Source of the DNA: Leptospira vanthielii serovar Holland str. Waz Holland = ATCC 700522
GTDB taxonomy: Bacteria; Spirochaetota; Leptospiria; Leptospirales; Leptospiraceae
Length of the DNA stretch: 64,000 nucleotides
Assembly: GCF_000332455.1 (NCBI RefSeq)
Contig: NZ_AOGY02000072.1
Location: 161,337-225,336, forward strand
Reading direction: 5' to 3'
The notes beneath the pieces are model-generated. The model ran no database searches, was not told where the DNA came from, and saw only the letters and a list, made by a program, of their open reading frames with translations. The translations under genes and the position numbers were made by a program. This document shows, one piece after another, positions 47,201 to 54,155 of this stretch (position 1 is the stretch's first letter; the number at the start of each line of letters is the position of its first letter).

Positions 47201-49192
47201 GGGAGTTTTATATTCGGAGATAAACGATGGAGTTTCAAAAACGGAAGGTTTTCCTGGAGGTTCTAAATCAATGTTAATCGGAATAGGAATTATTGAATCT
47301 AGAATTTCATTAGATTCATTAAATTTACGGAGGTCTGATAGTGCTTTTGCTTTCAGATACTTCAAAGTAATTATGAATTGTGGTATCTGCTTAGTATTCG
47401 GATCTGCTAAGATTACGTTTAAATGCGAAACGAGTGCTTCGCTATTCCGATTTTCTGAGACTTTTTGAATTACATCTTCCAAAAGGTAGCGAAGATCTCT
47501 TTTGTGATCATTTGAAAACGGGACAGAAGGATTAGACATATATCTACTTTTTTCCTTTTCCCATCCTTCAATCATTTCTTGGTATAATGTTGATATTTTC
47601 AAAGAATCTGGTTTAAACTCATAACCACCTAATCTTCGTTTTACTTCGCCTATCTGGTGATAATCCGGAAATTTTTCATAAATTAACCTTAAGGATTCAA
47701 AAGCAGATGTATCTTTTTTTTCTTTCTCCAACTCATCCGCATAAAGATGATACAACATAGCTTCAGCATCTTTGGTCCATTTGGTTTGTGGGACCGATTG
47801 TATTTCGTTTATAAAATTAAACTTTTTATCCGATTGTTTTGATTCTTCCCACTGTATCAATAGAAGTGCAAAATAATTTTTATTAGGCTCTGACTTTAAT
47901 CGATTTCGATAGGATTCTAAAAATGTTTTTGCTTCCTCGCGTTTTCCAACTCTAAGAAGTGAAGAATACTTCAAAACAGAAACTCTTGCAGAGTAAATCG
48001 GAAACAGAGTATCCTCTGAATAAAACAATTCTACCGAATCCAAAGCCAAAAAATATGTTTCTAAACTTTGTCCACTAGTGAAGGTTTTTGCGTACTGATA
48101 CTGCTCACGAATGTTTGGTTGTTTGGGAATCGCTCCGTTTTCTGGAATAAAATATATATTAATTGCATTGAAATAGGATGCAGAAAAAAGAATGGAACCC
48201 CCATTGAAGTGAGAGTAACGAACATCAAAATTCGATGTTTCGCCAGAGGATAAAATTCTCTCTTCACCAGACTCCAGATTCATCATTACAAGAATACTAT
48301 GGTCCCTTTCATCCAATTTTCCATTTTTGTTTGTGTCTTTTCGGATCGAAGCATAATATAAATTCTTAGATTTAGAATCGACTGTAGGAGAATAATCAAG
48401 ATAGGTATTTGTTGTTATCCTTTGAATTGCAGAACTACTAAGATTAATTTTATAAATTTCGCCCTTGGGTTCTTCAAAGTAAGAAATAAAATACACAGTT
48501 TTTCCATCAGAAGAAACATACGGCGAGGTTGCACCTTTAGAAGTAATCTGAATCACTTGATTTGGATTTTCTAATTTTAAAGCACAAAGGTTTGGTAAAC
48601 CAGGTGTAAACCTATCAGAGATAAAATAAATTGTTTCGCCGTCGGCAGACCAAACAGGATCAGTATCTATAATTCCTTTTTTATATTCACCTTTGTTGTC
48701 TGGTTTGTTTGTTAGGTTGATAAAGTTGTCATCAATAAAGCGATTCCCTTTGAGTAATTCGTGAGTCCACTCCTCTATGTCCATTGGCAAAAGAATCAAA
48801 TCACCTTCTGAATCAAATTCTTCAGAAACAAAAACTAAATACTTCCCGTTTGGAGAAATGGAAGGTTTTGTTTCTGAAAAAGGATGATTAGTTACTGGTA
48901 CAACAACCGAACTTTTTAAATCACGAAACCAAATATCGAAATTTCCTTTTTGGTCTGTTGCATAGAATAAATACCTCCCGTCCTTTGTTGTCGAGTTATA
49001 GATATTATTTCCGCGTTGTACAGTTAGTGGGAAAGGTTTCGATTGAGTAGGAGAAAAATAGTTTTTTGAAATTGCCGAATAGTCAAAATCAACATTTGTC
49101 ATCTTAACACTTTTCTGAAACAAAATACATTGAAAGAAAACAAACGGAAAGAGAATGATAAAAGGAAAAAGAAACCACCTGGAAGGTTTCAT
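41243..49192 (-). CDS. giant lipoprotein: TolB-type propeller, TPR-like helices, two CHAT-like domains
   Basis: A 2,649-residue protein. The start ATG at 49192 overlaps the upstream stop (ATGA) and gives a lipoprotein signal with Cys near residue 20 (FPFVFFQC). About 40-355 is a beta-propeller of PD40/TolB type (SPNGKYLVFVS, SADGETIYFISDR). About 380-1590 and 1850-2350 are long helical, TPR-like repeat arrays. A first CHAT-like domain is at about 1610-1830 and a second at about 2365-2649; in the second, the usual Cys region reads FVLHSGIQTG, so the peptidase Cys is absent. It is probably an outer-membrane or periplasmic scaffold. The function is unknown; it ends a YdbH/YdbL-like operon. Confidence 0.85.
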   Translation of the reverse strand: MKPSRWFLFPFIILFPFVFFQCILFQKSVKMTNVDFDYSAISKNYFSPTQSKPFPLTVQRGNNIYNSTTKDGRYLFYATDQKGNFDIWFRDLKSSVVVPVTNHPFSETKPSISPNGKYLVFVSEEFDSEGDLILLPMDIEEWTHELLKGNRFIDDNFINLTNKPDNKGEYKKGIIDTDPVWSADGETIYFISDRFTPGLPNLCALKLENPNQVIQITSKGATSPYVSSDGKTVYFISYFEEPKGEIYKINLSSSAIQRITTNTYLDYSPTVDSKSKNLYYASIRKDTNKNGKLDERDHSILVMMNLESGEERILSSGETSNFDVRYSHFNGGSILFSASYFNAINIYFIPENGAIPKQPNIREQYQYAKTFTSGQSLETYFLALDSVELFYSEDTLFPIYSARVSVLKYSSLLRVGKREEAKTFLESYRNRLKSEPNKNYFALLLIQWEESKQSDKKFNFINEIQSVPQTKWTKDAEAMLYHLYADELEKEKKDTSAFESLRLIYEKFPDYHQIGEVKRRLGGYEFKPDSLKISTLYQEMIEGWEKEKSRYMSNPSVPFSNDHKRDLRYLLEDVIQKVSENRNSEALVSHLNVILADPNTKQIPQFIITLKYLKAKALSDLRKFNESNEILDSIIPIPINIDLEPPGKPSVFETPSFISEYKTPILLRANLLKYYNQKTTGNTTDALRNLKIYLEFYDPILGVDLGEEDIQSAFFYFENKAVEFERIGDLLQSSFHYFFNNQNMFLVKTRNLYLDSLYKEYAIYYQRKMVDTIFRFGKKIREEEERALLNQLNILSKDKLNVVGNLSGVTSIITDNELLRGVVDIKDFEKIEVLSEKALSWTELYYKQAVPRARPYLDLATLYGYSYYLINKYVTFESYYYSTGTMTDVRKTEILENFKRAELELRWIIYADPTHYDAYQLLGWLYQYVDLIKMQKNPKSGKIDSEVYEDLYKKYFPDKNLEANIELYNQILVFLGEDYRDRKVVSDLNLNLGNNYFLLSNFPKANESYRKVEDVSLYLSVKNQFEGYKQEAIYRFNYGKSLIYQGQYKKASEQFSKSINIYFKNEYYQSVNESASDPNSVSLGKLNEVRSKLALLFSLKGLSELEFGNFEEAISSFQTAIAYNKDVKFISPVNLANYLAIAFQKSGRFRDSYQMLNAAEMEYKSNPDSILQRYRKWSFWNVIFGDNLRVIGDGRFPGEFPNDFKYLLTLGIRIENHIEQEEFSAALSEIQVRNELITSKDLDDTIIGKNILAKSRQVEAQIYQRSQLQVEAVNHYKELADILLGNSSNKGLENLFQNYAYSIFSLQESSEYQFDTKQILLKQFFEQLDLWKKKETSSCSETKEFCDNRFRIENPKFDIVYGTALYYLSLLLEKEEKDYQLTLAKAAEILENPGLVDPRVIGLSNDPISRQTRVRIQLNLYTIYMKLGDSYMAEKKWKEASELAYEFRLDEEMFWANAQKFKWGQLHSRSEKNTNYLSYGKEAIQTYQTNLSVRLFSPKHRLIDFLESYSEVHLASHQTKNLVNHWENFRSLELFRDLISAQFEFEDSKSNLYYQDLMKWVKGYRKLTNVISEKALKREPVTISLKQQINEVQNLDGIIEKLKNVSPERSAFLEPKRPVKDEFSDGWIGLYPTNESLFFFHLQQGKLQTAVCKSLTEISDCIPKLTEPSPTIQIIGPKVSGSLVRSVVNEYHKINSSPVLLFDRNHNELFLERNERRLKWVTAYGETEKNKQDKNVRTLRSGNLGVYLYDTDYLVTNRSLDKQTSLFGDEKSYIFPLREIFQGSGSEISVIGLEDSNFNTQKQWHLISKLYEVLRSKRIQNIVSYQSQKKEDYSSMRLDLFARDPNRLLIGNWKEFSVSKNGLGEKANQFISVGFQKEKSKEFIDAYENYYTASTLLNDEDELLPALELKLAKLKTEIFPNVPRKSIFKPLWIKYAKSSFQNQIRYEYLVSCLSSKDREDCKYNSSDFIGEDADSYLGALDFYFELRNGNVKDIAAKNDLRSKVETKEDPFLQAYRLGSLYIQNYLFYEAESETNKLTRLAKTPKEKTVVKNRLLELYFHKGFLLGDKDIYLTPLTSTSAYNYGFKKDWKNFDDKVLSRDFTKFGYSDSIYDSYRLRLYSAWKEQLQTGYFESMSLTPEYLTSGESVLTKLSHLNRTLFFHLLLSSVPFQKNQEVNSLIELLVSEELKEGRSYRTLFFRLELAKALLLRGEWEMADSLVSKIQSMDKELGDGNRFWQERWNDFKWKRDYLKNQSSTSSLVNPFLKFFQVAKSKKPDEFISLLNEFNKKYRAEFLSPELREEYEFLFHFLLQQSLEKNSSESFFDLAVAREIFRFTSSRFSNNELYVKHIPNFEVYSERLKKKMIGKQEFHGLFDLGKKTYLLSFASGKSLGREMFSDNKSIYREAVKYFRSAESGSQEVILRESLADKYRTSLRLNKTNRHYIYSSGLHAVVPIVLPDTEYYSVASVSDFLSNPVLKFNSITPKKPDVSVVGWNSSLENEINAGLMVWETNGKRDGYAPFNVDFTELGWCQNNYLCSSEVPLFDAAVKGVNTAKIYANQRIGTSAQYTNDFSGVAYYLARENTGLFVLHSGIQTGVHNLFFLKQFLQANDLPKPLHIRLAEGKEAARNSAIDDRFWIGYKLYTSAMIED

Positions 49193-49776
49193 TGTAATTT
49201 CTCCCATCTATTAGCAGTCGTTTCAAAGTATTCTCCTACCGACACAGATTTATAATATTCTTCAATTAAAGATTGTTTGTATTTGAGTATTTCCTCGTCC
49301 TTTTTACCTTTTTTCTTCTGATTCAAAACCTCTTTTTCCCAAATGGCCTTTCTTGATTCATTCAAATAAACGATCACGTCTTCCACGCGTTTTCGTTTGG
49401 CCGGGAGTTCATACTGGACAAAAGTAGGTAGCCCCAAAGCCAATGGATTTTGTTTGATAAAACCAGATGGAGTTTCTCCCACAATACCGTGCATTTTGTA
49501 CTGTTTAACTTCAGGCATCAGATAATTTAAACGAATTCTATGAGCTCTAATTTCAGGATCCAAATCATCTGTTGCTGATTTTTCACGATTGGACCTGCCA
49601 TTTGATGAAGATTGAATGGATGCGATCATCCAACCCTCTTTTTCCAACTCCCTATCTTCACCTACCATCTGTTTTTCGGCTGCTGTTTGTGCATTGGTGA
49701 TTGTAATCGGCGGAACTTTTAAGTCGACGAAGGATTTGCATCCTAATAATAGAAATAAAAATATAAGACGTTTCAT
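49189..49776 (-). CDS. DUF1318 (YdbL-like) lipoprotein with YnbE-like N-terminus
   Basis: A 195-residue lipoprotein (Cys13 in LLLGCKS). Residues 97-195 match DUF1318/YdbL: HGIVGETPSGFI, then an amphipathic helix (VIVYLNESRKAIWEKEV) and a terminal GEYFETTANRW. Residues 13-30 (CKSFVDLKVPPITITNAQ) resemble the start of YnbE, whose PITI strand pairs with YdbH in E. coli. So one protein may combine both partners. It lies 7 bp after the AsmA/YdbH-like gene and is coupled by ATGA to the giant gene. The ATG at 49776 has a GAGG site; the open frame extends 14 codons further up. Confidence 0.82.
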   Translation of the reverse strand: MKRLIFLFLLLGCKSFVDLKVPPITITNAQTAAEKQMVGEDRELEKEGWMIASIQSSSNGRSNREKSATDDLDPEIRAHRIRLNYLMPEVKQYKMHGIVGETPSGFIKQNPLALGLPTFVQYELPAKRKRVEDVIVYLNESRKAIWEKEVLNQKKKGKKDEEILKYKQSLIEEYYKSVSVGEYFETTANRWEKLQ

Positions 49777-49783
49777 AAATACC

Positions 49784-52700
49784 TCACTCTTGGTATGTTT
49801 GGATTTCGCTTTGCGCACGTTTCAAAAAATTTGCAAGTGGCATTCGTTGTTGAGAAATTTTACCATCTTCTAAGTTAATCAACAAAGACAATAATGATCG
49901 GTTAAAATATACATCTGCATAAACTAGTCCCTTGGATAAAGAAACGTCTATTTTGTTAATCGAATAACTATCTGTTATGCGATCAATAAGGAAATTTTGG
50001 GGAGAAATTACATTCAAGGCACTTTTACCAAAATCACGGCCAATCTGAAAGATCGAAAAAAACAGATCCAAATTGGCGACAGGTTCACTCAAATCTCGGA
50101 CCGAAATATTCAGATCCGCCTTTAATTTTCCATCATCAATTTTATCTCTGACTTTTGGAGCCATTAGTTGTTTTAAGTCAATATCTCGGATGAGAAAGTT
50201 GCCACGAAACTCCATAGATTTAGGATCCAAATTTCCTAAATTGAAAATCATGTTTTTCCCCAAAACCAATCCATCCAAAGAATAAGATCGTAAGGATTCA
50301 ATGTTCGCATAATTTTCTTTATATTCGATAAATGCGGTAAGACCTGGAGTGTCTTTTTGTCGTTTTACATATTCAAAAGGTAGATTGGGTATATTAGGAT
50401 GAGTTCCAAGAACTTGACCAATGGTTAGGTTGGGAGGGTTATTGCGGCCATAGTTTTTTATGAAAATAGATTTATCACCAACTATCAAACTATCTTCACT
50501 TGCTCGCGCTAAGTTGTGTTGGATGGGAATTTTTGCAATGACTTCCTCCAAAAGATACGCCTGGCAATGTTCTCCGGGGCATTTCTGGTTGTTATATGAT
50601 ATTACGGGAACTTTTGAATGGAATTCACCATTGATATCATAATCACGAATTGATAAGTTTAAACCCAAGTCACCTTGAAAACTAAGTCCCTTGGCCAAAT
50701 ACTGTTTAGTTGCAGATAGCAAACCAAATGTTAGATCCAAATTTCCAAAATAAGGACCTAACGGTGGTTTTGGTTTTCCATTTTTATTCAACTGACCGTT
50801 AATTGCTAAGTTGAATATTCCACCAAATGCATTCATTTTTAGAGTTTTGATTACAATTTCATTTGTATCAGCTCCGGACAACGATAGATCTGCTGATATT
50901 TTTAGATCTTTCATTTCCAAACCAGGTAATTCGGCATTCACCTCTGCCTTAATTTTTTTTGTATTCCCTGAAGCAGCATAACGAGCATTCAATTTTAATC
51001 TTGGATGGTTCCCAAGAAGATTCTGGATTGGAGAAATTTTTTCTTTTAATACTAAAGGAAACACAAGTAATAGATTGGGAGTATAAACACTTAAACCTAA
51101 CGGTTGTACATTGGCCACAAGGTTTGACCCTGGTATCACATTTCCTTTCAAATCTAATTCTAATGCTTTATTTCCAGTAATTGTCTTTTGATCTAGTTTC
51201 AGATTCGAAATTTTGACTTCAGAAAGTCCAAAGGGACGATCAAATAACAAAACTGCGTTTAGATCCAAGCCTAATAAAGAGGAGGGTGACCTGGAACGAT
51301 CCAATTGATATCGGAACCCATCAATTTTTGCCTTCGTATGGAGGGACAATGTTGCAAATGATTCACCAAATACCCCGAGCTCCATCTGTAACTTTCCACC
51401 AAGTCCTGAGACATATTCACCTAACTGGAGCTTATCGACGTTTAAATGAATATCCAACCCCTTAGATTCTAGATACTCACCGAATAAAGATAACGAAGAC
51501 CCATTATAATTTATATGGGAAGGGAAAATTTGGAGAGATTTTACGTAGGGAAATGGCTTTCCCGCAGTTAAGGGTTTAATATCCGCAAAATTTAAATGAG
51601 AAGAGATGTCCAAGAAAGCAGAAGGAAGGGAATGGGCTTTTGATTTCCCCATCTTTAAATACAACTGCGAAGCCTTTAATTTTAAATTTGCATTTGCATT
51701 TTTCCAATCTCCGCTTACACCCGTTCCTTCGAGCGAGAGGTCTCCCGATAACTTCATTTCTGGAACAATTCCATGAAGTTGGTCGATTGACCTTTGAAAT
51801 GAAGTTAACTGCATATTAGACTTTCCTACAACAATCGCAACCTTGGATGTATCTTTCGAAACATCTTGAATGGAACCAGCTAAACTCAGCCAAGATTGAC
51901 CTAATACTCTAAGGTCTAATTGGTTGATACTAACTTGATCCAATTGATTGTCATAATGGATATCAGATAACAGACGTAATCCGAGTTGGGCAGGTTTTTC
52001 TCTTACTTCAAGTAGGATATCATCCTTTCCAATATCCGTGGTAAACAAAAACATCTCTGGAGAAACAGTTCGGTCCCATTCAAATCGCAAAGACATAGGA
52101 ATAGTTTGTTTCCATCGTAATTCCTTTGAATCTAAATCTAATGGAATTGGTTTGGATGTATTGAGAGAAAGAAGGACATGATCGATCTGATTGACAGCAG
52201 AAAAATCAAAAGGGATGGATGTGAACCGGTTGGTCTCCAGTTCCGTTTGTAAAGAGAGATCTTGGATGGAAAAAAAATGCAATGAACCCGCATCACGTTT
52301 TAATTGAAACTCGACCGCATCCAAGTTGATATAAGCACTGGCCTGTAACGGAAGATAGGTTTTGATTTCCGTAAGTGGTGGTTTTGGCTCTGGGATTGGT
52401 TCTGGTATAGGAGTTTCGGACTTCTTCAATAACGAAGCAAAGTTCCACTGACCCGAACGTTCTTCGATTTGAATCTTAGCATTTTGGAGTCCAATTTCGG
52501 AAATTTTAATTTTTCCGAAAATTAGGAGAGGAAGGTTGTAACGAAGACGAATCTGTTTTGCTTCTGCCAAAGGAACCTTTTCGAAAGGAAACCCTGGATA
52601 CAGTCGAAAGTCATTCACCTCAATCCCAAAAAAAAGAGAGAAACAACCAAAGTTTCCCTCCATTCTTCCCATAGTAAAATGAGATACTAATTTGGGAACT

Positions 52701-52816
52701 AGCAGGTCTGCGGTGAAGGCATTGAAGACAGATTTATAAAGTAGGAAAAGGACTAGGAGTCCGCGAAAGGTTTTTGTTTTGGCGACTCCTAAACTTACCT
52801 TCAGGATTGGATTCAT
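49784..52816 (-). CDS. AsmA/YdbH-like bridge protein
   Basis: A 1,010-residue protein with one N-terminal membrane helix (about 15-35) and a very long beta-rich periplasmic body of repeating short strands (for example LKGNVIPGSNLVANVQPL), the pattern of AsmA-like/TamB/YdbH proteins that form hydrophobic grooves moving phospholipid between membranes. The next genes encode a YdbL/YnbE-like lipoprotein and the giant lipoprotein, so it is most like YdbH. The assignment rests on the neighbour as much as on the sequence itself. Confidence 0.8.
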   Translation of the reverse strand: MNPILKVSLGVAKTKTFRGLLVLFLLYKSVFNAFTADLLVPKLVSHFTMGRMEGNFGCFSLFFGIEVNDFRLYPGFPFEKVPLAEAKQIRLRYNLPLLIFGKIKISEIGLQNAKIQIEERSGQWNFASLLKKSETPIPEPIPEPKPPLTEIKTYLPLQASAYINLDAVEFQLKRDAGSLHFFSIQDLSLQTELETNRFTSIPFDFSAVNQIDHVLLSLNTSKPIPLDLDSKELRWKQTIPMSLRFEWDRTVSPEMFLFTTDIGKDDILLEVREKPAQLGLRLLSDIHYDNQLDQVSINQLDLRVLGQSWLSLAGSIQDVSKDTSKVAIVVGKSNMQLTSFQRSIDQLHGIVPEMKLSGDLSLEGTGVSGDWKNANANLKLKASQLYLKMGKSKAHSLPSAFLDISSHLNFADIKPLTAGKPFPYVKSLQIFPSHINYNGSSLSLFGEYLESKGLDIHLNVDKLQLGEYVSGLGGKLQMELGVFGESFATLSLHTKAKIDGFRYQLDRSRSPSSLLGLDLNAVLLFDRPFGLSEVKISNLKLDQKTITGNKALELDLKGNVIPGSNLVANVQPLGLSVYTPNLLLVFPLVLKEKISPIQNLLGNHPRLKLNARYAASGNTKKIKAEVNAELPGLEMKDLKISADLSLSGADTNEIVIKTLKMNAFGGIFNLAINGQLNKNGKPKPPLGPYFGNLDLTFGLLSATKQYLAKGLSFQGDLGLNLSIRDYDINGEFHSKVPVISYNNQKCPGEHCQAYLLEEVIAKIPIQHNLARASEDSLIVGDKSIFIKNYGRNNPPNLTIGQVLGTHPNIPNLPFEYVKRQKDTPGLTAFIEYKENYANIESLRSYSLDGLVLGKNMIFNLGNLDPKSMEFRGNFLIRDIDLKQLMAPKVRDKIDDGKLKADLNISVRDLSEPVANLDLFFSIFQIGRDFGKSALNVISPQNFLIDRITDSYSINKIDVSLSKGLVYADVYFNRSLLSLLINLEDGKISQQRMPLANFLKRAQSEIQTYQE

Positions 52817-52837
52817 TAGCAGAATCGCCTCGAGCGA

Positions 52838-53179
52838 TTAATATTCGAAGGAGTCTTCAGCCTCTTCTAGAGTTTTATATATCTCGAAAACGCTAGAAAG
52901 TTTTGTGATTTCCATTAGGTTCTCGATATCGGAATTTAAGTTCGCAAATACAAGTCTACCATTCAGGCCATCAATATGTTTATATATATTGAGAAATGTT
53001 CCTAAACCAGCTGAGTTGATGAAGGGAACCTTTTTCAAATCAATAATAAATTTAGGGACTTGGCCTTTTTTGATGTACTGTTCAATCTTTTCAGATAGCT
53101 CGAACTCATTTCCGGCTTTGATGGCACCTTCAATTTTAATGATGTGCACGTCGTTTTTACTAGTAACTTTGATTTTCAT
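52838..53179 (-). CDS. STAS-domain anti-sigma factor antagonist
   Basis: A 113-residue STAS protein of the SpoIIAA/RsbV type. The phosphorylatable Ser is in VPFINSAGLGTFLNIYK near residue 56, after the strand KFIIDLKK. In partner switching the unphosphorylated form binds an anti-sigma kinase and a SpoIIE-type phosphatase reactivates it; one such phosphatase (frameshifted) is at 22102-23468. The adjoining upstream gene encodes a sigma-like protein. No anti-sigma kinase gene is adjacent, so the pathway is incomplete here. Confidence 0.9.
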   Translation of the reverse strand: MKIKVTSKNDVHIIKIEGAIKAGNEFELSEKIEQYIKKGQVPKFIIDLKKVPFINSAGLGTFLNIYKHIDGLNGRLVFANLNSDIENLMEITKLSSVFEIYKTLEEAEDSFEY

Positions 53180-53242
53180 AACCCTTCGGAAGGTGGTGTT
53201 GCCATTAAAATCCTTCGATTTTGCCGAATGTAAAGCAAATTT

Positions 53243-54061
53243 TTATGCATAGTGCAATAAATCTTTGCCGACTCTACGAAGTTCATGTTTTCCCTGTGAC
53301 AAATGGTTGCGAACTGCCTTTCTGGAAATACCTAAGAGTTTTGCGATCTCACGTTCTGAAAAAAAACTTCGATCAGTGGCTCTTGACCTTCGCAAAATCC
53401 AGATTTTCTTTTGTTTGAGATACCATTTCCGCCGATTCGGATCGGTGGCCTCATAAAGTTTTCTTGTATACCGAGTGATCATACCCGAAAGCCGAGATAA
53501 CAATTGGCGTTGGCGAAAACGTTTTTCTTCCCAGTCTCGAAAGAATCCTTCCACATCGTGATTGGTCTCACGTAACTTCCAAAGAAGGAGTTGGTTTAAA
53601 TTCTGCTTCATAGGTAAATCAAACTGTAAGGACAAAACCAAAGCAGTTAGCGTTGGTAGTTTTTCCAACTCTGCTTTCACTGGATTTATCTCTTCCCAAA
53701 GTTCAGTAGGGACCTCCTCGTTTGCTGGTTGGTCGTAGTTCCACAATTGCAAATAAAGTTCGCCGGACTCAGAAATCTCTGTTCGGCGAAACCGATTCCG
53801 ATACTGATTAAAGGCATAGGTGACAAAAAACCCAAGAACATTAGTTATATGGTAATTTAGACTAAGAGCCCACATCTTCGAAAAAACTTCCAAAATAGTT
53901 ACCACCATCTCACAACTTTCATCATCGGTAATTTTTCTTTTTTTAGCCAAACGATCCACCATCCAGATGGGTAAATGTTCTTTTACTATATTTGGATCAT
54001 TTTTGGAGCGAGCTTCTTCAATGAGAGGTAGAATTTTTTCATCTAATATTTTTGGTAACAT
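53243..54061 (-). CDS. divergent sigma-factor-like protein with C-terminal HTH
   Basis: A 272-residue protein with a C-terminal helix-turn-helix of sigma region-4 type (SEREIAKLLGISRKAVRNHL) and an upstream helical region (about 45-110) that may correspond to region 2 (FFVTYAFNQYRNRFRR). Much of the middle has no clear sigma match. It could be a divergent sigma factor or a DNA-binding regulator. It lies 63 bp upstream of the STAS gene on the same strand, and both precede the YdbH-like operon. Confidence 0.65.
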   Translation of the reverse strand: MLPKILDEKILPLIEEARSKNDPNIVKEHLPIWMVDRLAKKRKITDDESCEMVVTILEVFSKMWALSLNYHITNVLGFFVTYAFNQYRNRFRRTEISESGELYLQLWNYDQPANEEVPTELWEEINPVKAELEKLPTLTALVLSLQFDLPMKQNLNQLLLWKLRETNHDVEGFFRDWEEKRFRQRQLLSRLSGMITRYTRKLYEATDPNRRKWYLKQKKIWILRRSRATDRSFFSEREIAKLLGISRKAVRNHLSQGKHELRRVGKDLLHYA

Positions 54062-54155
54062 GGATGGAATTTATATTTCATCCGAAAAGAAAAGAAACTC
54101 TATTATCGATTATAGTCAGATCAGATTTTCCATTCTATGAACTTGGTTTGTTCAA

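Noticed and set aside
41243..49192. Splitting the giant gene into several genes
   Set aside because: The frame is continuous over 2,649 codons without internal stops or frameshifts, so one protein is supported.
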